A program made the translations under genes and the position numbers. A stretch of DNA of 64,000 nucleotides from Puccinia triticina. Taxonomy: Eukaryota > Basidiomycota > Pucciniomycetes > Pucciniales > Pucciniaceae. The stretch covers positions 5,601,001 through 5,665,000 of the forward strand of contig NC_070563.1 of assembly GCF_026914185.1 (NCBI RefSeq), read 5' to 3'. Below, one piece after another: positions 23,453-36,315 of the stretch. Within the stretch, counting starts at the first letter, position 1; each line of letters begins with the position of its first letter. The notes beneath the pieces were generated by a model that was not told the origin of the DNA, made no database searches, and saw only the letters and a list, made by a program, of their open reading frames with translations.

Positions 23453-24266
23453 ATATTTGGATGCGTGTATGCTTATTATTACCTTGGTCCGACTGGGCCT
23501 GACTGGGCCCTCTCGGCCCTCTTTCCTGATGTAGACAACCTAACCCCGATCAAACCCGCATAATAATATCCCTAGAGCCATGAACCTGGTAATTTTTACA
23601 GCCCTTTCATGAAGTTGAGAATGATTGCTTCTGTGCCATTCATTGACTTCTTCGAGTCGCCCGATGTGCTCATAAGGATTCAAATATGAGGGCCATCTAG
23701 GCATCGATGTGTCGTTTTGTGTTGTTTGAACGAACGAATTCCACTAGGATTAACATCACTTTGAAGTTGTTCGCAACCTACCAGGACAACTGGTTCAAGC
23801 GCAGTGTTTTTACAAATATGGCTTCTTCTTTCCAATCGATCCATGCATTCTCTTGGATAGTTGTCAAGCTGTCAATCTGGATCTTGTTGGGCGCTGCTCG
23901 GGAACTTCGGCAATGAAATGTGAAGGTAGGAATGGCCACGAATCAAGAAATCAAAGAGATAGAACCAACCACAGAAACTGGAAAATCCGAGGCAATCCGG
24001 TTACATATCATTTGTTTTCAAACCTTGATGTTTGCTGCTACAGGAGCACTTATCCCGATGGCGGCTTGCAGACTGGACATTTAATTATCCAGCTTCAGGT
24101 CCGGGCGATGCCAATAGTCAATCATGCCTGCCCTGACGGGTGGAGCATTGTCTTCAGTGTATGCGTGTTGAGCTGATTCCGATCGTCTTCGACAACATCT
24201 TCAAGTGCTACCCTCCCGGCTCCCCATATCCTGATTTCCAACAGAACGGCATTTCAGAGAAATCCG
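23453..24266. other. RAD5-formin spacer
   Basis: Between the RAD5 stop and the formin start on the same strand. It contains a duplicated short GGGCCTGACTGGGCC-like motif near 23495 and no gene that I can support. The formin promoter should lie here. Confidence 0.5.
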
Positions 24267-27200
24267 ATGGCTCAGTCTTCCTCTGATGTCTTCAATCATT
24301 CGACCCCTCCACAATTCATAGCGCCTTTCTCTCTTCCTCCCTTGCGCTCACGACAATTTCCACCCGGGGCATCAGATCTTGATAAGCAGGTGACCGACGA
24401 GCGCTCTTCTAGCTGGTTAAGGCGAAAAGACAACCCCAACGGGATTCCCGGAGCTGGACCTTCACCAACAAGTACAAGATCTATTTATGATCCTGGCCTT
24501 TCCCCTGGAGAGCTCGCAAGTGAACTGATAAAGGAACCGTAAGATTCTATCAGTTCCTCTTTCAATCCCTTGGATGGGTCGAGGCTGGGAAAAAATTTCA
24601 CATAAACTAATGGCCATTTTGATTGTGAAAATCACGCAGTCATTCAAAGTTAACCTGCAAAATCTTAGTCAAGCTGCGCTTGAAGCTGTCAACTGAATCG
24701 CTTCGTTGGCTTGAAGACTTCATACTACATCATGAGGGTTTGCAAGCACTAGAGATTGTTGTTGACCAAAACGGCTGGCCTCGAATGTTCAATAAGGACG
24801 ACCCGTACAGCCGAAGTCCATTTGGGGTCGAAGAAATGAATGGGCCGATCCAACTAGAATTGATGAAATGTTTGAAGGTCATTATGAATGCGGACGTGAG
24901 TTTGCAAGCTTTGTGAGAAAACCGGAGCAAATTACTGAGCAGTCAATTCCAATTATCCTATCTCGAAGCTCGGGTTTGAACATGTTTTGAAGCTCAAAGG
25001 TCTGATTAGGTGGCTAGCCTTTTCCTCTTTTGCTCCCTGGCCGTCCTACAAAGCCAAGATTCATGCGGCCGAAATCTTGAGCGCGATCTGCTCATTGTCC
25101 CTGGAACACGGTCGGATTACTGTCGTTGAAGGATTCCTCAGCCTTGCATCAAATCCGGAAGACGCCTTCCAAGGATTGATAAATAGCCTCGGAACCGAAA
25201 GGACAGATGAAATAGAATGTCGATCGAGGGCTTCTGACCCTCTTCGAGCTGTCGAAGCTGATTCCGAAGAGTTGGACTTGGTCTGGGAGTATCGCTGTCG
25301 CGCTTTGAGACTCTGCAATTCGATCGGCACAGGCGGGCTTTACTGGTATGGTTTACTTGTCAAGGCAGACATCAATGATGCTATATTTGTACGTCTTCTG
25401 ACGCAAGACATCGGGTGCAATTGACGAGCGCTCATCAAAATACCCATCTTTTACCACCCGCAAACTGGATTCTCAGCGGCTTAGTGGAAATGATCCTCCC
25501 GCTGCGTTCGTGGCTCAAGTCGAAGCTTGGAATGCAAACTTGGGTGGTCCGGACTCCCCCTCGTCAAATCACAAGTCAGCAAATAGTTACAGAACCAGAC
25601 GAAACAGCTCGAAGGAGATTTGATTTTTCTTCCCCTCTGTGAAGGCCGGAATTGCGCGATCCTTTGCCAGAGTCCAACTCACACTGGTCACACAGTTCGA
25701 TTAAAAGTCTCATGCGTCTCATCAATCAATTGGAACCCTCCCAAAAGTCGGAGCTGGAACGATGGTCGTCCATCGATGACTCGATACATGTCAATCCACC
25801 AGATGCCTTAATCAACTTGCTCAAACAGGTGGAGAATGTTTTGCTACCAAATTGGATGAACGTTGAATTGAGTTCTTTATTTTTCGCTGCAAAAATTCTT
25901 ACCTGGAGTAGAAATCGAGGATCGGAAGTCATAGCTTCAAAAACCCACCTCGATGGAGCGATGGTACAGCTATAAAACCCGTTAGTCTTTTCCGAGACTT
26001 TCACCTGATACGTTAAGACTCAGGAATGAACCAGGTTATTTATCATTTCTGATCTTACAAAACTGCTATTTCTTCCTGAGTGAAGCAAACAGAAGATGGC
26101 GATCAAGCACAAAAGGTATGTATGGCAATGTGATTTTGAGCGAACTCTCGAGAATATGCTGAAAAAAGGCGATCGAATTTTGCGCTTAAATGTTCTCTTT
26201 TTTCCTGGTAATATTCAGCACAATGGAAGCCAAAGTCACACGAGGTAAAAAGCTAGGCTTTCTATCAACTAATGCATCCTTTGGTTTGTCCTTACTTAAG
26301 TTGTTTCTTTCTGGTTGGGCCCCGAGACAGAATCACTACGGAAATGGACTTCAAAAAGAGACACGCTCCCCCACCGCCCCCACCGCCCCCACCGCCCCCA
26401 CCGCCCCCACCGCCCCCACCGCCCCCACCGTTAAACATGCTTTCGAAATCCCCCCCAACTACATCTTCCGCAATACCAGTACCTCCTCCTCCTCCAGAGG
26501 CTCCAATCCTCATCAAGGCACAGTTTGCGTCAGCGGCCCCCGCACCGCCGCCACCGCCACCGCCACCTCCACCCCCGCCATTCGGATCTTTACCTTCTTG
26601 CCCAGCCCTTCCTTCCCACGTTTCTAAACCACTGACCAATAGATCTCTCTATAGCAATTCGATGACCAGCGTCACAATAGATTGTGTGACTTCAAAGAAT
26701 CATAGAACATTCAGTATGGCACAAGCATTGGAAGAAAAAAATAATCACGCTCTCAAGCCACGGCCGATGAAACTCAAGGTGGGGCTATCATTTGCGCGTC
26801 ATTTTTTTTGATGGAAATTAAAGGATAGGTTTATTTCTGCTTCTGATAGCCTTTCTTCTGGAACAAAATCCATATTCCACACGAGAAAACAGCGTGGAAT
26901 TCATCCGGAGTCGACCCGGCACGAATCGATTTGAAAAAACTGTTTTCAGATTTTGCGGTGGAACCTGCCGGCTCGGACTCGAAAAATAAAGACAAAACCG
27001 ACTCGCACAATGGGAAAATCACGACTCTTTTGGAGATCAATAGGGCAAATCATATTGGTGAATCCCGCTTGTTTTTATGTTTAAAGGCTTGAGATTAATT
27101 CGATTTTACTAAATGTTATTCTTCTCTAATTTTCTTCTGTTATTAACGAGTGAATAATTTCAGCAATTCTGTTGGCTAGCTTAAAAATCCCCAATTCAGA

Positions 27201-29060
27201 AATCAAACAAGCGATTCTGTCAGTGGAAGATGACTTCCTTTCGCTCGAAACACTCAAGGCTCTTCGGCTGTTTTCCCCATCTCCGGAAGAAGTGATTTTG
27301 CTTTTAAAATTTCTAAATTTCGGACATGCCCCCCTCTCTTCAATGATCAATTGAATATCCACTTAGCAGGTTTCCTTTTTTTTATCAGATTAAGACTATG
27401 AATTCGTTTACGGGGGATATCAGTCAACTAGCAAGTTCTGATAAGTACTTCTTCAGTGTAAGTCTTGACCTCCTCTAGAATCCCTCCAGACAGGCCGATC
27501 AGCTTAGTTTTTTTTTGTTTCCAGATAAAGGATATTCCGCGTCTCCAGAGCCGTATTTGCAGTATGATTTATCGACGAAAGTTTGAGAATGAGATTGAGG
27601 AACTCGATCCCGAGATGAAGGTTTTACAAGTGGCTACCAAGGAGATTCACCAGTCTAAAAAATTAAAGACACTTCTGTTGGTGGGAATCAGTTCATATCC
27701 ATACCTCTCCTTGGGCTCCCTTTCTTATTCATATTTTTCCCAATTTATCCCTTCAAGTATGTTTTAGAAATCGGGAATGTATTGAACTTTAATACCTACA
27801 GAGGCAAAGCTGTGGCTTTCGAAATCAGCGCGCTGTTAAAGGTGAAGACAATCAACACATCTCCATCAGGTTTTGACTGTCAAAAATGAAAGCGCGAACA
27901 ATTAACCATCATTCTTTCTCAAAAAAAAAGCTCAAGGAAACGAAATCGAACAAAGGCAGCGGAAATTCTAGCATCAATCTCTTGGAATATCTAGTTCAAC
28001 AGGTCCAGAAGAACTCTGTCAGCTTGTTGGACTTGAACGATGAACTTTCGCATTTAGAGGCTGCCTCACGAGGCAAGTTCGATGGCTCAGATTTGAAGCG
28101 GTTACTCGATGGGTGCTGCTGGTCTGATAGTTTGGATAGTCGTCAGTTTCGATTGCAGATGTCACCAATTCCGTCAAAACATTGGTTAATGGGATGGATC
28201 AAGTAAAAGAAGAAGTCATGCAAGTACGATCAATCACCAGCTCGACGGACAATCAAGATCAGTTTGTCTCTAGGATGGAAGTATGTATTTTCTTGTTTTA
28301 TCTTTGCATTCAATCTGCTGCCGAGGAGCTGATGGTTGTCCCTTATTTCTCGGAACATGCATAGTCCTTTTTACGGCAAGCAGAAGTGACGATGAAGTCA
28401 ACTCAAACCCAGATGGCCAATCTCCAACGCGAGATGGAAGACTTGGTCAGATACTTTGGCCAAGAAAGCAATCGCCTGAAGCCGGAACCCTTATTTGGAA
28501 CACTCGCCAGATTCAAGGCGGAGTTCGAGGTTTGTCGCGTTTCTCGAGGCTGGGAATAGGCCATTCAAGTCATCTATATTGAAATCGGTTCACATTCTTA
28601 GCATGCAATCGCGGAGTTAGGTCTAGATGAGTACCCGGAAGAAGAGCCTTCCTTGGCCAATCCGCCCGGAATCGGGCAAGACAACGAATGGAACGGTCAA
28701 GCAGAGGTGGGTGTTTCTGCTCTAAGTATTCACCTAGCGTAATGGTCTCTATAGACCACACGTACACCAATTTCAAACTAATTGAGCCCCGCTTTTTTGA
28801 TGGGGGTCCAGACAATTTCTTCAAGTAACAAACTGCCGAGTACCCCCATCGGGCAAGGAAGATTTACTGGTGGTACACAAAGTAGACGACATACGCGTGT
28901 TGGCACTGGTGGTGTTGTCGGTTCGGCGGTTGGCAAAGGGGGGCTGGATGTGGCGATTAGAGAGATCAGGACCGGCTCGAAACTCCGCCCTCTTCACTTG
29001 TTCCAACGAGAAGTCGAGGACAGTCCAACCCCACCTTCTAGGATCTTCCTTACTGGTTGA
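24267..29060 (+). CDS. Formin (FH3-FH1-FH2), actin nucleator, multi-exon
   Basis: The start MAQSSSDVFN at 24267 opens exon 1 (24267-24538). It is followed by 24640-24895 and an exon from 24969, which together encode a GBD/FH3 armadillo region (LRWLEDFILHHEGLQALEIV, then KAKIHAAEILSAICSL). An FH1 exon near 26330-26778 carries two long proline runs. The FH2 domain begins KPFFWNKI (exon 26850-27057), continues AILLASLKIPNSEIKQAIL (from 27164), then DIPRLQSRICSMIYRRKF (about 27535), GNVLNFNTYRGKAVAFEISALLK (about 27770) and NLLEYLVQQV (about 27980). The C-terminal exon ends RIFLTG at 29060 with a basic IREIRTGSKLRP motif, probably the actin- or autoregulatory tail. Formins nucleate and elongate actin filaments at growth tips and septa under Rho control. 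FH2 residues such as the Trp of the lasso/start region are present. Exon borders at 25350-26330 and 27300-28700 were not resolved, so intactness is not proven. Confidence 0.9.
26354..26580 (+). repeat. FH1 polyproline runs, first one a 9-bp tandem repeat
   Basis: At 26366-26430 the unit CCCCCACCG repeats about seven times and encodes uninterrupted proline. A second run at 26541-26580 is a less regular CCGCCACC mix. These are profilin-binding FH1 tracts; the pure repeat is likely length-polymorphic. Confidence 0.85.
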
Positions 29061-29600
29061 TCGGCCGCTGTTCTTCTAGGCTATATCCTACATCCTCACG
29101 TCTTTTTCGTATATGTTACTTTTAGGGCTAGATTCTTTCCTCTGTGCATCCTTGTTCAGTGCGCAAAACAACTCCCGTGAACTTTATAATATTACCTCTT
29201 GATGAAATAGGAAGAAAGGCATGCCGGATACTGCTGAATTAATGGATCTCTTGCCCAAATTGGTACATAACCAGTCAACTATAGTTCAAGCGCAATCCAA
29301 CGTGAGGAAAATGGCCAACATTGCTACACAGGAAGTTTTTTATTTATTTCCCCTGGAAAAGCTCCATGCAGAGTTGGCCCCCACTCCAGTCCTTGGTTGC
29401 AGAATCTATGTATTCATGTACCTTGATTATTACCACTGTGCTATGACTTGAAACAGACCATCCACAAAACCTCACCTTCTGGCAATAGGATAACTACTCC
29501 ACCAACTACAATCTGCAAACCTGAATGTAGCCTAAACAATCATAAATGAATATGGTTGTTGATTTGCACAAAGGGCTAAAAAAATTATGTACAACTAAAA
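29061..29600. other. 3' flank of the formin, no gene seen
   Basis: An open frame at 29221-29451 has no recognised similarity and no clear start context. I do not call it a gene. Confidence 0.45.
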
Positions 29601-29609
29601 AAACACAGG

Positions 29610-30275
29610 TAGGTAATTGGATGAGCGCATGCTCCCGTTGGCAAGGCATCATCACCGGCTGCCCATTGGCAGTAGCCTCCCCGGCAAGCGGGAACACAGT
29701 TTAACTGCTGGAACGGACCGGTTATTGAGGGGAAGAAGTACTCCTCACATATTGCTTGATGGCCGGGTAGCTGGTCTGTACCGGTCATCAAGGCTGACCT
29801 CTCGATGTTGGGTGTGTACCGTCTAATTTCTTGTACATCTGGCCATTGAGAGGAGTGCAAAATGCCCTCTCAATGGCCGGCGTTTGTACAGGTCATTGAG
29901 AGCAACGCACTCTACTCAATAGCCAGCCATCAAGAGGAGGTACACACTCCCCTCGATGGCCTGTCTGTTCCGGTCATTGAAGGGAGTGTGTACCTGCTCT
30001 TAAAGACCGGATCAAAGGTACTGGCCGGTCATTGTCACGGGTGCACACTGCCTTCAACAACCTGGCAGCTGGCCTTCGAGAACAACTCACTATGTCTTCG
30101 ATGGCCGGCCCCAACCGGTCATCAAGAGGAGAAAAAACTAATCCCCTTGATGGACTTTTTGTTCCGGTCATTGAGCAGGGGGGCATAAGAGGTACTTCCC
30201 CCCCTCCTCAATGACTGATCCGTGCCAGTATGACCAATACAAGCGCCGGCGATTTGCATTGGTCATACTGGATGA
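29610..30275. repeat. Block of CCGGTCATTGAG-type palindromic repeats with a terminal hairpin
   Basis: Many degenerate copies of GGTCATTGAG/CTCAATGACC and their TCATCAAG variants, the same family as the satellites at 36-55 kb. It closes with a perfect 14-bp stem CCAGTATGACCAAT (30225-30238) and its complement at 30258-30271. Confidence 0.7.
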
Positions 30276-30496
30276 GGTCCGCCCACGGCTGGGTGGGAGT
30301 TCGGGCACCTGGGATAGTCAGCAGACGTACTTAATCTAGTATGTAAATACATTTTTTGTTTCAGTCCGATAACCATGGGGATGTTTCCAAAAGGAGAATT
30401 GTTTAGGCTGGATTCATCCTCCCAAGCCGCAGGCCTGACTCAGTAACTCTGCTAATACCGGGGAAAATGAATTGTCACTAGACATCAGGCAATATC

Positions 30497-30634
30497 AAGC
30501 AACAATCACTGTGAAAAAAACTCAAGAAACTGCTGCCAGTTGACATGCAAGATTACAAAGGTGCCTTTGTAATATTGCATGTCAACTGGCAGCAGTTTTG
30601 TGAGTTTTTTTTCCACAGTGATTAGTTGTTGCTT
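30497..30634. mobile_element. Long-hairpin MITE, about 138 bp
   Basis: An almost uninterrupted inverted repeat with its axis at about 30565.5: AAGCAACAATCACTGTG on the left and CACAGTGATTAGTTGTTGCTT on the right, with the loop at ACAAAGGTGCCTTTGT. Half of it recurs near 60,795-60,850. Confidence 0.75.
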
Positions 30635-30796
30635 TTTTCCTGCTCTGGTGCTACCACAACTAGACTTAAATGGCCCCTTTTTCCTAAAAGGGGCTTTCCA
30701 TGTGGCCAACCATGTAAATGGTGGGTAGCTCATTGGACTTATGCTGATGTCACCTGTATTAGTAGTCTAGGGACAGTTTATTTTTTGTGTTGTATA

Positions 30797-30866
30797 ACAT
30801 ATATTATTTCTCTGAACATATATTATTTCTTTGAACATATATTATTTCTCTGAACATATATTATTG
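30797..30866. repeat. 20-bp AT-rich tandem repeat
   Basis: Four units of AACATATATTATTTCTCTG with one or two changes. Confidence 0.85.
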
Positions 30867-31659
30867 AGCCAATTTTAGTGAGATGACAAGAGATTTTCCT
30901 AAAGTATTGATTCCTGCAGGTCCAACAAGTGGGCTGAACCATTGGTTGACAATGTCAAAGCTGCTTATTGCAAGAGTGTGAATGGAACTTGTCAAATCTG
31001 CAGCCCCCACAGATGTTGATTTGAAGCCCCAAAATCTAATTTTCTACGGGGAACAGTATGTAGTCACAGACAAATATGGCTCTGCAGGGTCTATAAATTT
31101 TGATGGGAAGTGATCTGGATCTCCCTGTGAAAATCTAAACTTTGCGGGTCTAAACCGGCATCTGCAGGGGTCCCAGAAGGCACGGGAAGTGCTTCAGTCC
31201 AGTGGTAACATTCACTGCGTGCAAATACGGTCCATGTTACGTAATCAGGTTGTGTGGTCCTCATGAAGATGTTACGTGACATTCAATCTGCAGTGACTTT
31301 GCCACTGCCTGCGGAATGAATTTTATGTAACCACTTCAGGACTAGGCAACCTGATTACGTAAGATGAACAGTTTTTGTAGGTGATTCCCATTGATCTACA
31401 CATTCCATTCCAGATTGTGAACAGCAACTATATTGGAGGACTTCCCGTTGAGATCGACAGACCCTGCAGAGCCAGATCTGCAGCGCCTGGGACAGCATTT
31501 CCCCGCAAAAATTAAGGGTTTCTGGCTGCAGATCTGACTCTGAAGGGGGCTGCAGATTGATGCGGATTCCTCCATTGTGTGTATTAGGTCACCGAAGGGC
31601 ATCCTGTTACGTAAAATGCAGGTCTGGGATTTGGCGTGGCGTGCCGCCGACATGATGTT

Positions 31660-31711
31660 ACCCGGCTAGCTCAGTTGGTAGAGCATTCGACTGTGAGCCG
31701 TACGTCGGGCA
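31660..31711 (+). pseudogene. Internally deleted tRNA pseudogene
   Basis: CCCGGCTAGCTCAGTTGGTA with GAGC makes a perfect D-arm and A box, and the 3' end GTCGGGCA pairs partly with the 5' end as an acceptor stem. The 3' anticodon stem, variable loop and T loop are missing (52 nt in all). It resembles fungal tRNA-Lys ends, but no amino acid can be assigned. Confidence 0.55.
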
Positions 31712-32069
31712 ATTCCTTTTGGTTCCGCCCTGTCGGGTTGATCACAGCCGGATAGCCCACGGCGAACAACTGTGCTCTAGCGGTCGCTGCTGGGACGGCT
31801 CGTGCGATCATCATCCGGGCGGACTTCTTGTTCAGTTCTTTTGAAGTGGATCAATTAGTCTCTTCACGCTGATGCAAACAGGACACGGTGGTACTGGATA
31901 TGCCGCGGGTTGGATACGGCCGGACGGACACCGGAGGTGTTCATCCCTCACCCGGCACCGAGGAGATATGCAAACCGCAGCGGATTCAATTGAATGCCTG
32001 AGGCCGCTCGAGCTAGCCATCGGCCGTGAACTAAGTCCCTCGATCGGCGGCGCTCGAGCTCAAAGCCTC

Positions 32070-32470
32070 AGTGGACACTTCCTGTCAATCTGGGAACCCC
32101 TTCCAGGCCTAGATCTGAGCCAAAATTGGAGGACTTCCTGACAATCTGGAAACCCCTTCCAGACCCAGATCTGAGCCAAATCTTGCAGGGAAATTTACAA
32201 GGCTTTGAGACTCTGGGAGGCTCTCAGATTGCTCCCAGATTGCGACGGGAAGTGGAGGACTTCCCATCAATCTGGGAACTCAGATTTTTCCAGATTTTGC
32301 GGGGAAATCTGGGCTCAATCATCCCAAATCCCAGATCTGCCTAGATTTCCCTGCAAAATCTGGGAAAATCTGGGTTTCCAGATTGGGGGAAGTCCTCCAG
32401 TCCTCCATTCTCAGGGAAATCTAGGCTTTGGAACTCTGGGAGCCTCCCAGATTGCGACGGGAAGTCTTCC
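32070..32470. repeat. Locally duplicated segment with AATCTGGGAA motifs
   Basis: Imperfect direct copies of a segment of about 60 bp (CCCCTTCCAG...CAGATCTGAGCCAAA) lie side by side, followed by further short CAGATT/AATCTG repeats. No coding potential. Confidence 0.6.
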
Positions 32471-32641
32471 AGTTGAGAGGCCCAGCAGGGTCTCTGTCTC
32501 ACAGAGAGGCTTACATGCATTCAAAAACCTGTATCTGGCCTGAGAGCCCCCGGAATATCAGGCTTTTTTCATTCTTTTCATTTTTTCAAGATCCAACCCT
32601 CAGCCTGTTGAAGTTGCCTAATTTAACCAAGTCCCTCTATT

Positions 32642-32793
32642 AGGGGGGTTCACAATATGGTAAAAAAACTTTAGAGCTAATTTTAAGGCCTTTATGATCA
32701 ATTTTTTAAAAAATGAAGAAGTTGCCCTGATTTTCAGGGGACACCCAGTCCTGTACATCTGGCCAGTTTTTTTAAAAATTTGTTAATAAAGGC
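32642..32793. mobile_element. Left half of a Tc1-like MITE split by an insertion
   Basis: It starts AGGGGGGTTCACAATA and matches the first about 146 bp of the complete copy at 55751-55941. The rest of the MITE resumes at 43432-43482. Confidence 0.8.
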
Positions 32794-33707
32794 AAGGGTG
32801 GGCCGTTACATTACCCGTAATTGGGAACGTAACTGCAACGTAACTTTTAAAGTTACGTTACCCAGTAGTTACAGGTACCTTAATTTTAGTTACAACTAGA
32901 GGCCAAGGTGGCTTCGCCGCTGCAGGGAACAGGCAATCACACAACCCCCCCTCACAATGAGCTACAGCCTCCCCTTGGGGAGAGTGTCATACCAGAGAAA
33001 TGATCCACAACCATGTTGACCACCCACCCCATGAGAATCAGGAAATTGGTGTTTATCTATTGACTATTGGCCATCAACACCAACTTGCCCCCTCTGAAAG
33101 TGCATTCCACAGAACCATTTTGAAGGCAACTATTTTTTGGAGCTGCCAGTGCTGTACTTACCAAAACCTCTGCAGCACTCCTGCAGAGAAAGATCCCTTG
33201 GCATTGTTGAGAGTTATGTATCACCATGGGAGTTTGCTCAGCACTTGCGTGCAAGTGCAATCTCTCAAATTGGTCATAAATTTGGTTGGATCTCATTTAG
33301 ATGCTGGTTTGAAGGCAACACTAATGTCTGCCACAAAATATCCTGAAATGACCTGGAACAATACTTGATGTATTGTGTAATGTATGTGTAAAATTTATGC
33401 CATACCAATTCTGAAAACAAGGAAAATATAATGATAAGGTTTAATTTATCCTCAATCTTTACCAAAGTTCCTCATGTTTTGAAGATCATGATTTTTGACC
33501 TCTTTTCAAACCCATACCCTGTTTTTTTGTCAGAAACTATCTTTGTATCTATTTTCAGGGAATGTACCAAAAATCTGCCAGTTTTTCTTAAATTGTTTCT
33601 ATTATAAATGGTTAAAACTCATGATGGAGTGGGGTGAGACTCTGCGAGGTCTGATTTTGCTATGGTACTATGGTTTTACTTTGGCTTCCATTGGCTGAGG
33701 GGCCAAC

Positions 33708-33788
33708 TGTCACACAAACGTGTAACGTGTGCGGGCTTGGGTGGCACATTGTGTCACACAAACATACGCGCACACGTTTGTGTGACAC
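33708..33788. repeat. Inverted repeat TGTCACACAAACG
   Basis: TGTCACACAAACGTGT at 33708 pairs with ACACGTTTGTGTGACA ending near 33787, with a third copy of the arm near 33752. A foldback of unknown origin. Confidence 0.75.
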
Positions 33789-33789
33789 A

Positions 33790-35270
33790 TCAATCAACAA
33801 AAAACCATAGCATGCCACGCCAAGTGCCCCTGCAATACCAGGGGCTTTGGAGAATCTTTTAAAAATTTATCTGATTTTCAGTCATCTGTACACAAATCCC
33901 TTTGAGGAGATTTTCTGAAGTCATTCACAAACCCTGTGTAACCTGAGGCTCCCCTGGACTTGTCCCAGAAATCAAACTCCCTTGGTATAAACTTCAGCAG
34001 CTGAAGAATATGTAACATAAATTTACACATGCATGCTAGTGTGTCACATTTCTAATCACTGAGCCAAGTGATGCCAAGCTGAGTGCACATGCAGTACCAA
34101 GGGCTTAGATGGACCCTTCACAAATTCTATGTAATTTTAAGCAATATGTACAAAGATAATTTTAGGGAGATTTTATGAAGTCATACCCAACTCCTGTTTA
34201 ATCCAAGAGCTTCTTGCAATTTACGATAAGCACATGATAAATTGAAATATATCATTCCTATGGAAAATCCCTTGTTTCCACCAAGTATATATTTGATATT
34301 GCTTTGCAAGGAATTTTCAAATGTGTTCTAAAATAGTCCCAATAATACATAGAGTCAAGTTGGAGTTGTTTCAAGTTGACTCCAAACCCATTCCAACATA
34401 CCTTAAGCTCAATTTAGCATCATCTCAATATGAATTCATCATGACTTGAGAATTTTTTGAGGTTAATTTTCCAGGATATATCTAACAGGGTTCTTAAAAA
34501 TTATTGTGCAATGAACTCCAATGGTGTATGTTTGTAGATTTTTGAACTCCATGTGTACTCTAAGATCAGATATTCTGGTATTTGCTCAAAGCTAGCTGTC
34601 GGATGCAGAAAGCCATCATTTCTGCATATGCATGGGTACTTTTTTGAAGAGAAAGTAAATCAAGAATAACCCCTGGTTTTCTTGTGGGTACATGAGGCAA
34701 AGCTATCACCACAAAAAAAAGGCAGTGCAAGGTTAATATGGAAAATTACATTTTGAAGAAGAAGAAATAAATCATGGTGATCCAAAGTGAGAGAGTCAAC
34801 AGAAAAGGCAGGGGTCAGGATAGGGAGAAAATAGAAATTTGTGGAGCAGATTATTTGTAGGGCCTTGGGGCAGTTGTAATCAGGAGGGGCACACATCCAA
34901 GCTTCACCATTCTAACAAGGCAAGTTTCCGCTCTGCACCTGTCATCAACCCCTTAGTTAAATCTGATTTTTTGATCTGACTGGGTTAAGATGGATCCAAA
35001 TTGCCACCCTCTGCGGATCCCATTTTACCGATGTGATGGTAGGTTGGCTTTGGGTAACTGCAGACAGGAGGTGTTTGGCTTGGCTACCAAGCTATCAAAA
35101 TGATACATTTTAGGCTTCAGATCTTACCTGGGAATACAGGTGGCTCGGCAGCCATTAGATCTATGGTCTTATTCCACTGCAAACCAAGGACGGCATACAT
35201 TTAGTCAGTCTTCCAACCAGGCTGGCATGTGTATACAAGGAAGAAAGCCTGCTGACGTCGCTTTTTAGCT
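33790..35270. other. AT-rich repeat interior, no gene seen
   Basis: Part of the 10.6-kb composite insertion. Frames are broken and composition is even. I recognise nothing. Confidence 0.5.
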
Positions 35271-35276
35271 TAGTCT

Positions 35277-36207
35277 TTAAGGACACGTGGATGATGGCAT
35301 TGTCCCGAAGGATCTGCAGCGGGCCGCGGGCGTCGAATATGGTCTGGAGGTCATGGGGTTACATTCGGGCTCATCGGCCACCCGCCTAAGCACGCTCTGT
35401 TTGATGAGTGTGTGCTGGAGCTCTTTGTGAAGTTCATGGTTTTTCTGGATAGATTTCATGGCATAGTCCTGGTTAGCTGTTCTCCCCGGGCCTGAGGTAG
35501 CGGACCACGAGTACCTTGCCCACGCATGAACTCAAAGTCCTTGATGGTCACTTTGTGACACTCCGGCCAGGCTTCTATTGTTGTCTGGAGGCATTGTCGA
35601 GACGGGCTCAGGGACAAAGGCGGGACTGGCGGCGGGTTTTGCGGAAGCAACGACGATTGCAGCCGCCGCTTGTTCGTCGAGAGAGGGGGACCCCAGAGAG
35701 GCGGTGTGGCCATGGCCGTCGTCGAAGGTGGTGGTGAGCCGGTTGATGGCCTCAGCGTCCGCAATGCTCAGTCCGAGCTCCTCCAACAATTTGTGTGTGT
35801 GGATGCTGGATGTCTCCTGGATGGTAATGCTGAGAGGCAATGATGGGGTGGGTTTGAGCAATAGCGTCGGGGAGGAACTGGTTGTAGGAATGCATTCTGC
35901 CACCATTGGCTCAGGAGGGGGGCTGGAGGCGGCCGCTGTCTCCAAGGCGGCACCAAAGACTGCGACGGAGTGGACAATCTGGTTGGACGGGACGGGCTTC
36001 ATGGACGCCGGGTGGCTCTCGATCGGCTCTGGGGGGTGCTCGGCTGGGCTGCTTGTTTAGGACAGCGAGGCAGTAGCAGCAGCAGTAGCGACAGCGACGG
36101 ATGGATGGCCCTTGAGGCTTGAGGCGAGCAAGTGGGAGCTTGCCTTTGTGGTCAAAGGCGTTCTTGCCGATCTTGAAGAACGCATGCCATTCCTTGGCGT
36201 CTCTCAT
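35277..36207 (-). other. GC-rich coding-like block, unrecognised
   Basis: Several minus-strand frames are open one after another (36207-35911, 36002-35532, 35459-35277). One encodes AKEWHAFFKIGKNAFDHKGK, another an Ala/Pro/Ser-rich 156-aa stretch. They may be exons or frameshifted pieces of a transposon gag-like or captured gene. I could not join them and recognise no domain. Confidence 0.3.
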
Positions 36208-36315
36208 GATATTTGAGATCCGTTTCCCACCGGTGCCGCCGGCTCAAAAATGCTGAGGAGGGCGAGTTTTAGCCGGCTTTTTCAGATGCAAACATGCTGA
36301 GGAGGGCAAATTTTA

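Noticed and set aside
26292..26639. Glycine-rich protein on the minus strand
   Set aside because: It is the antisense of the formin proline runs.
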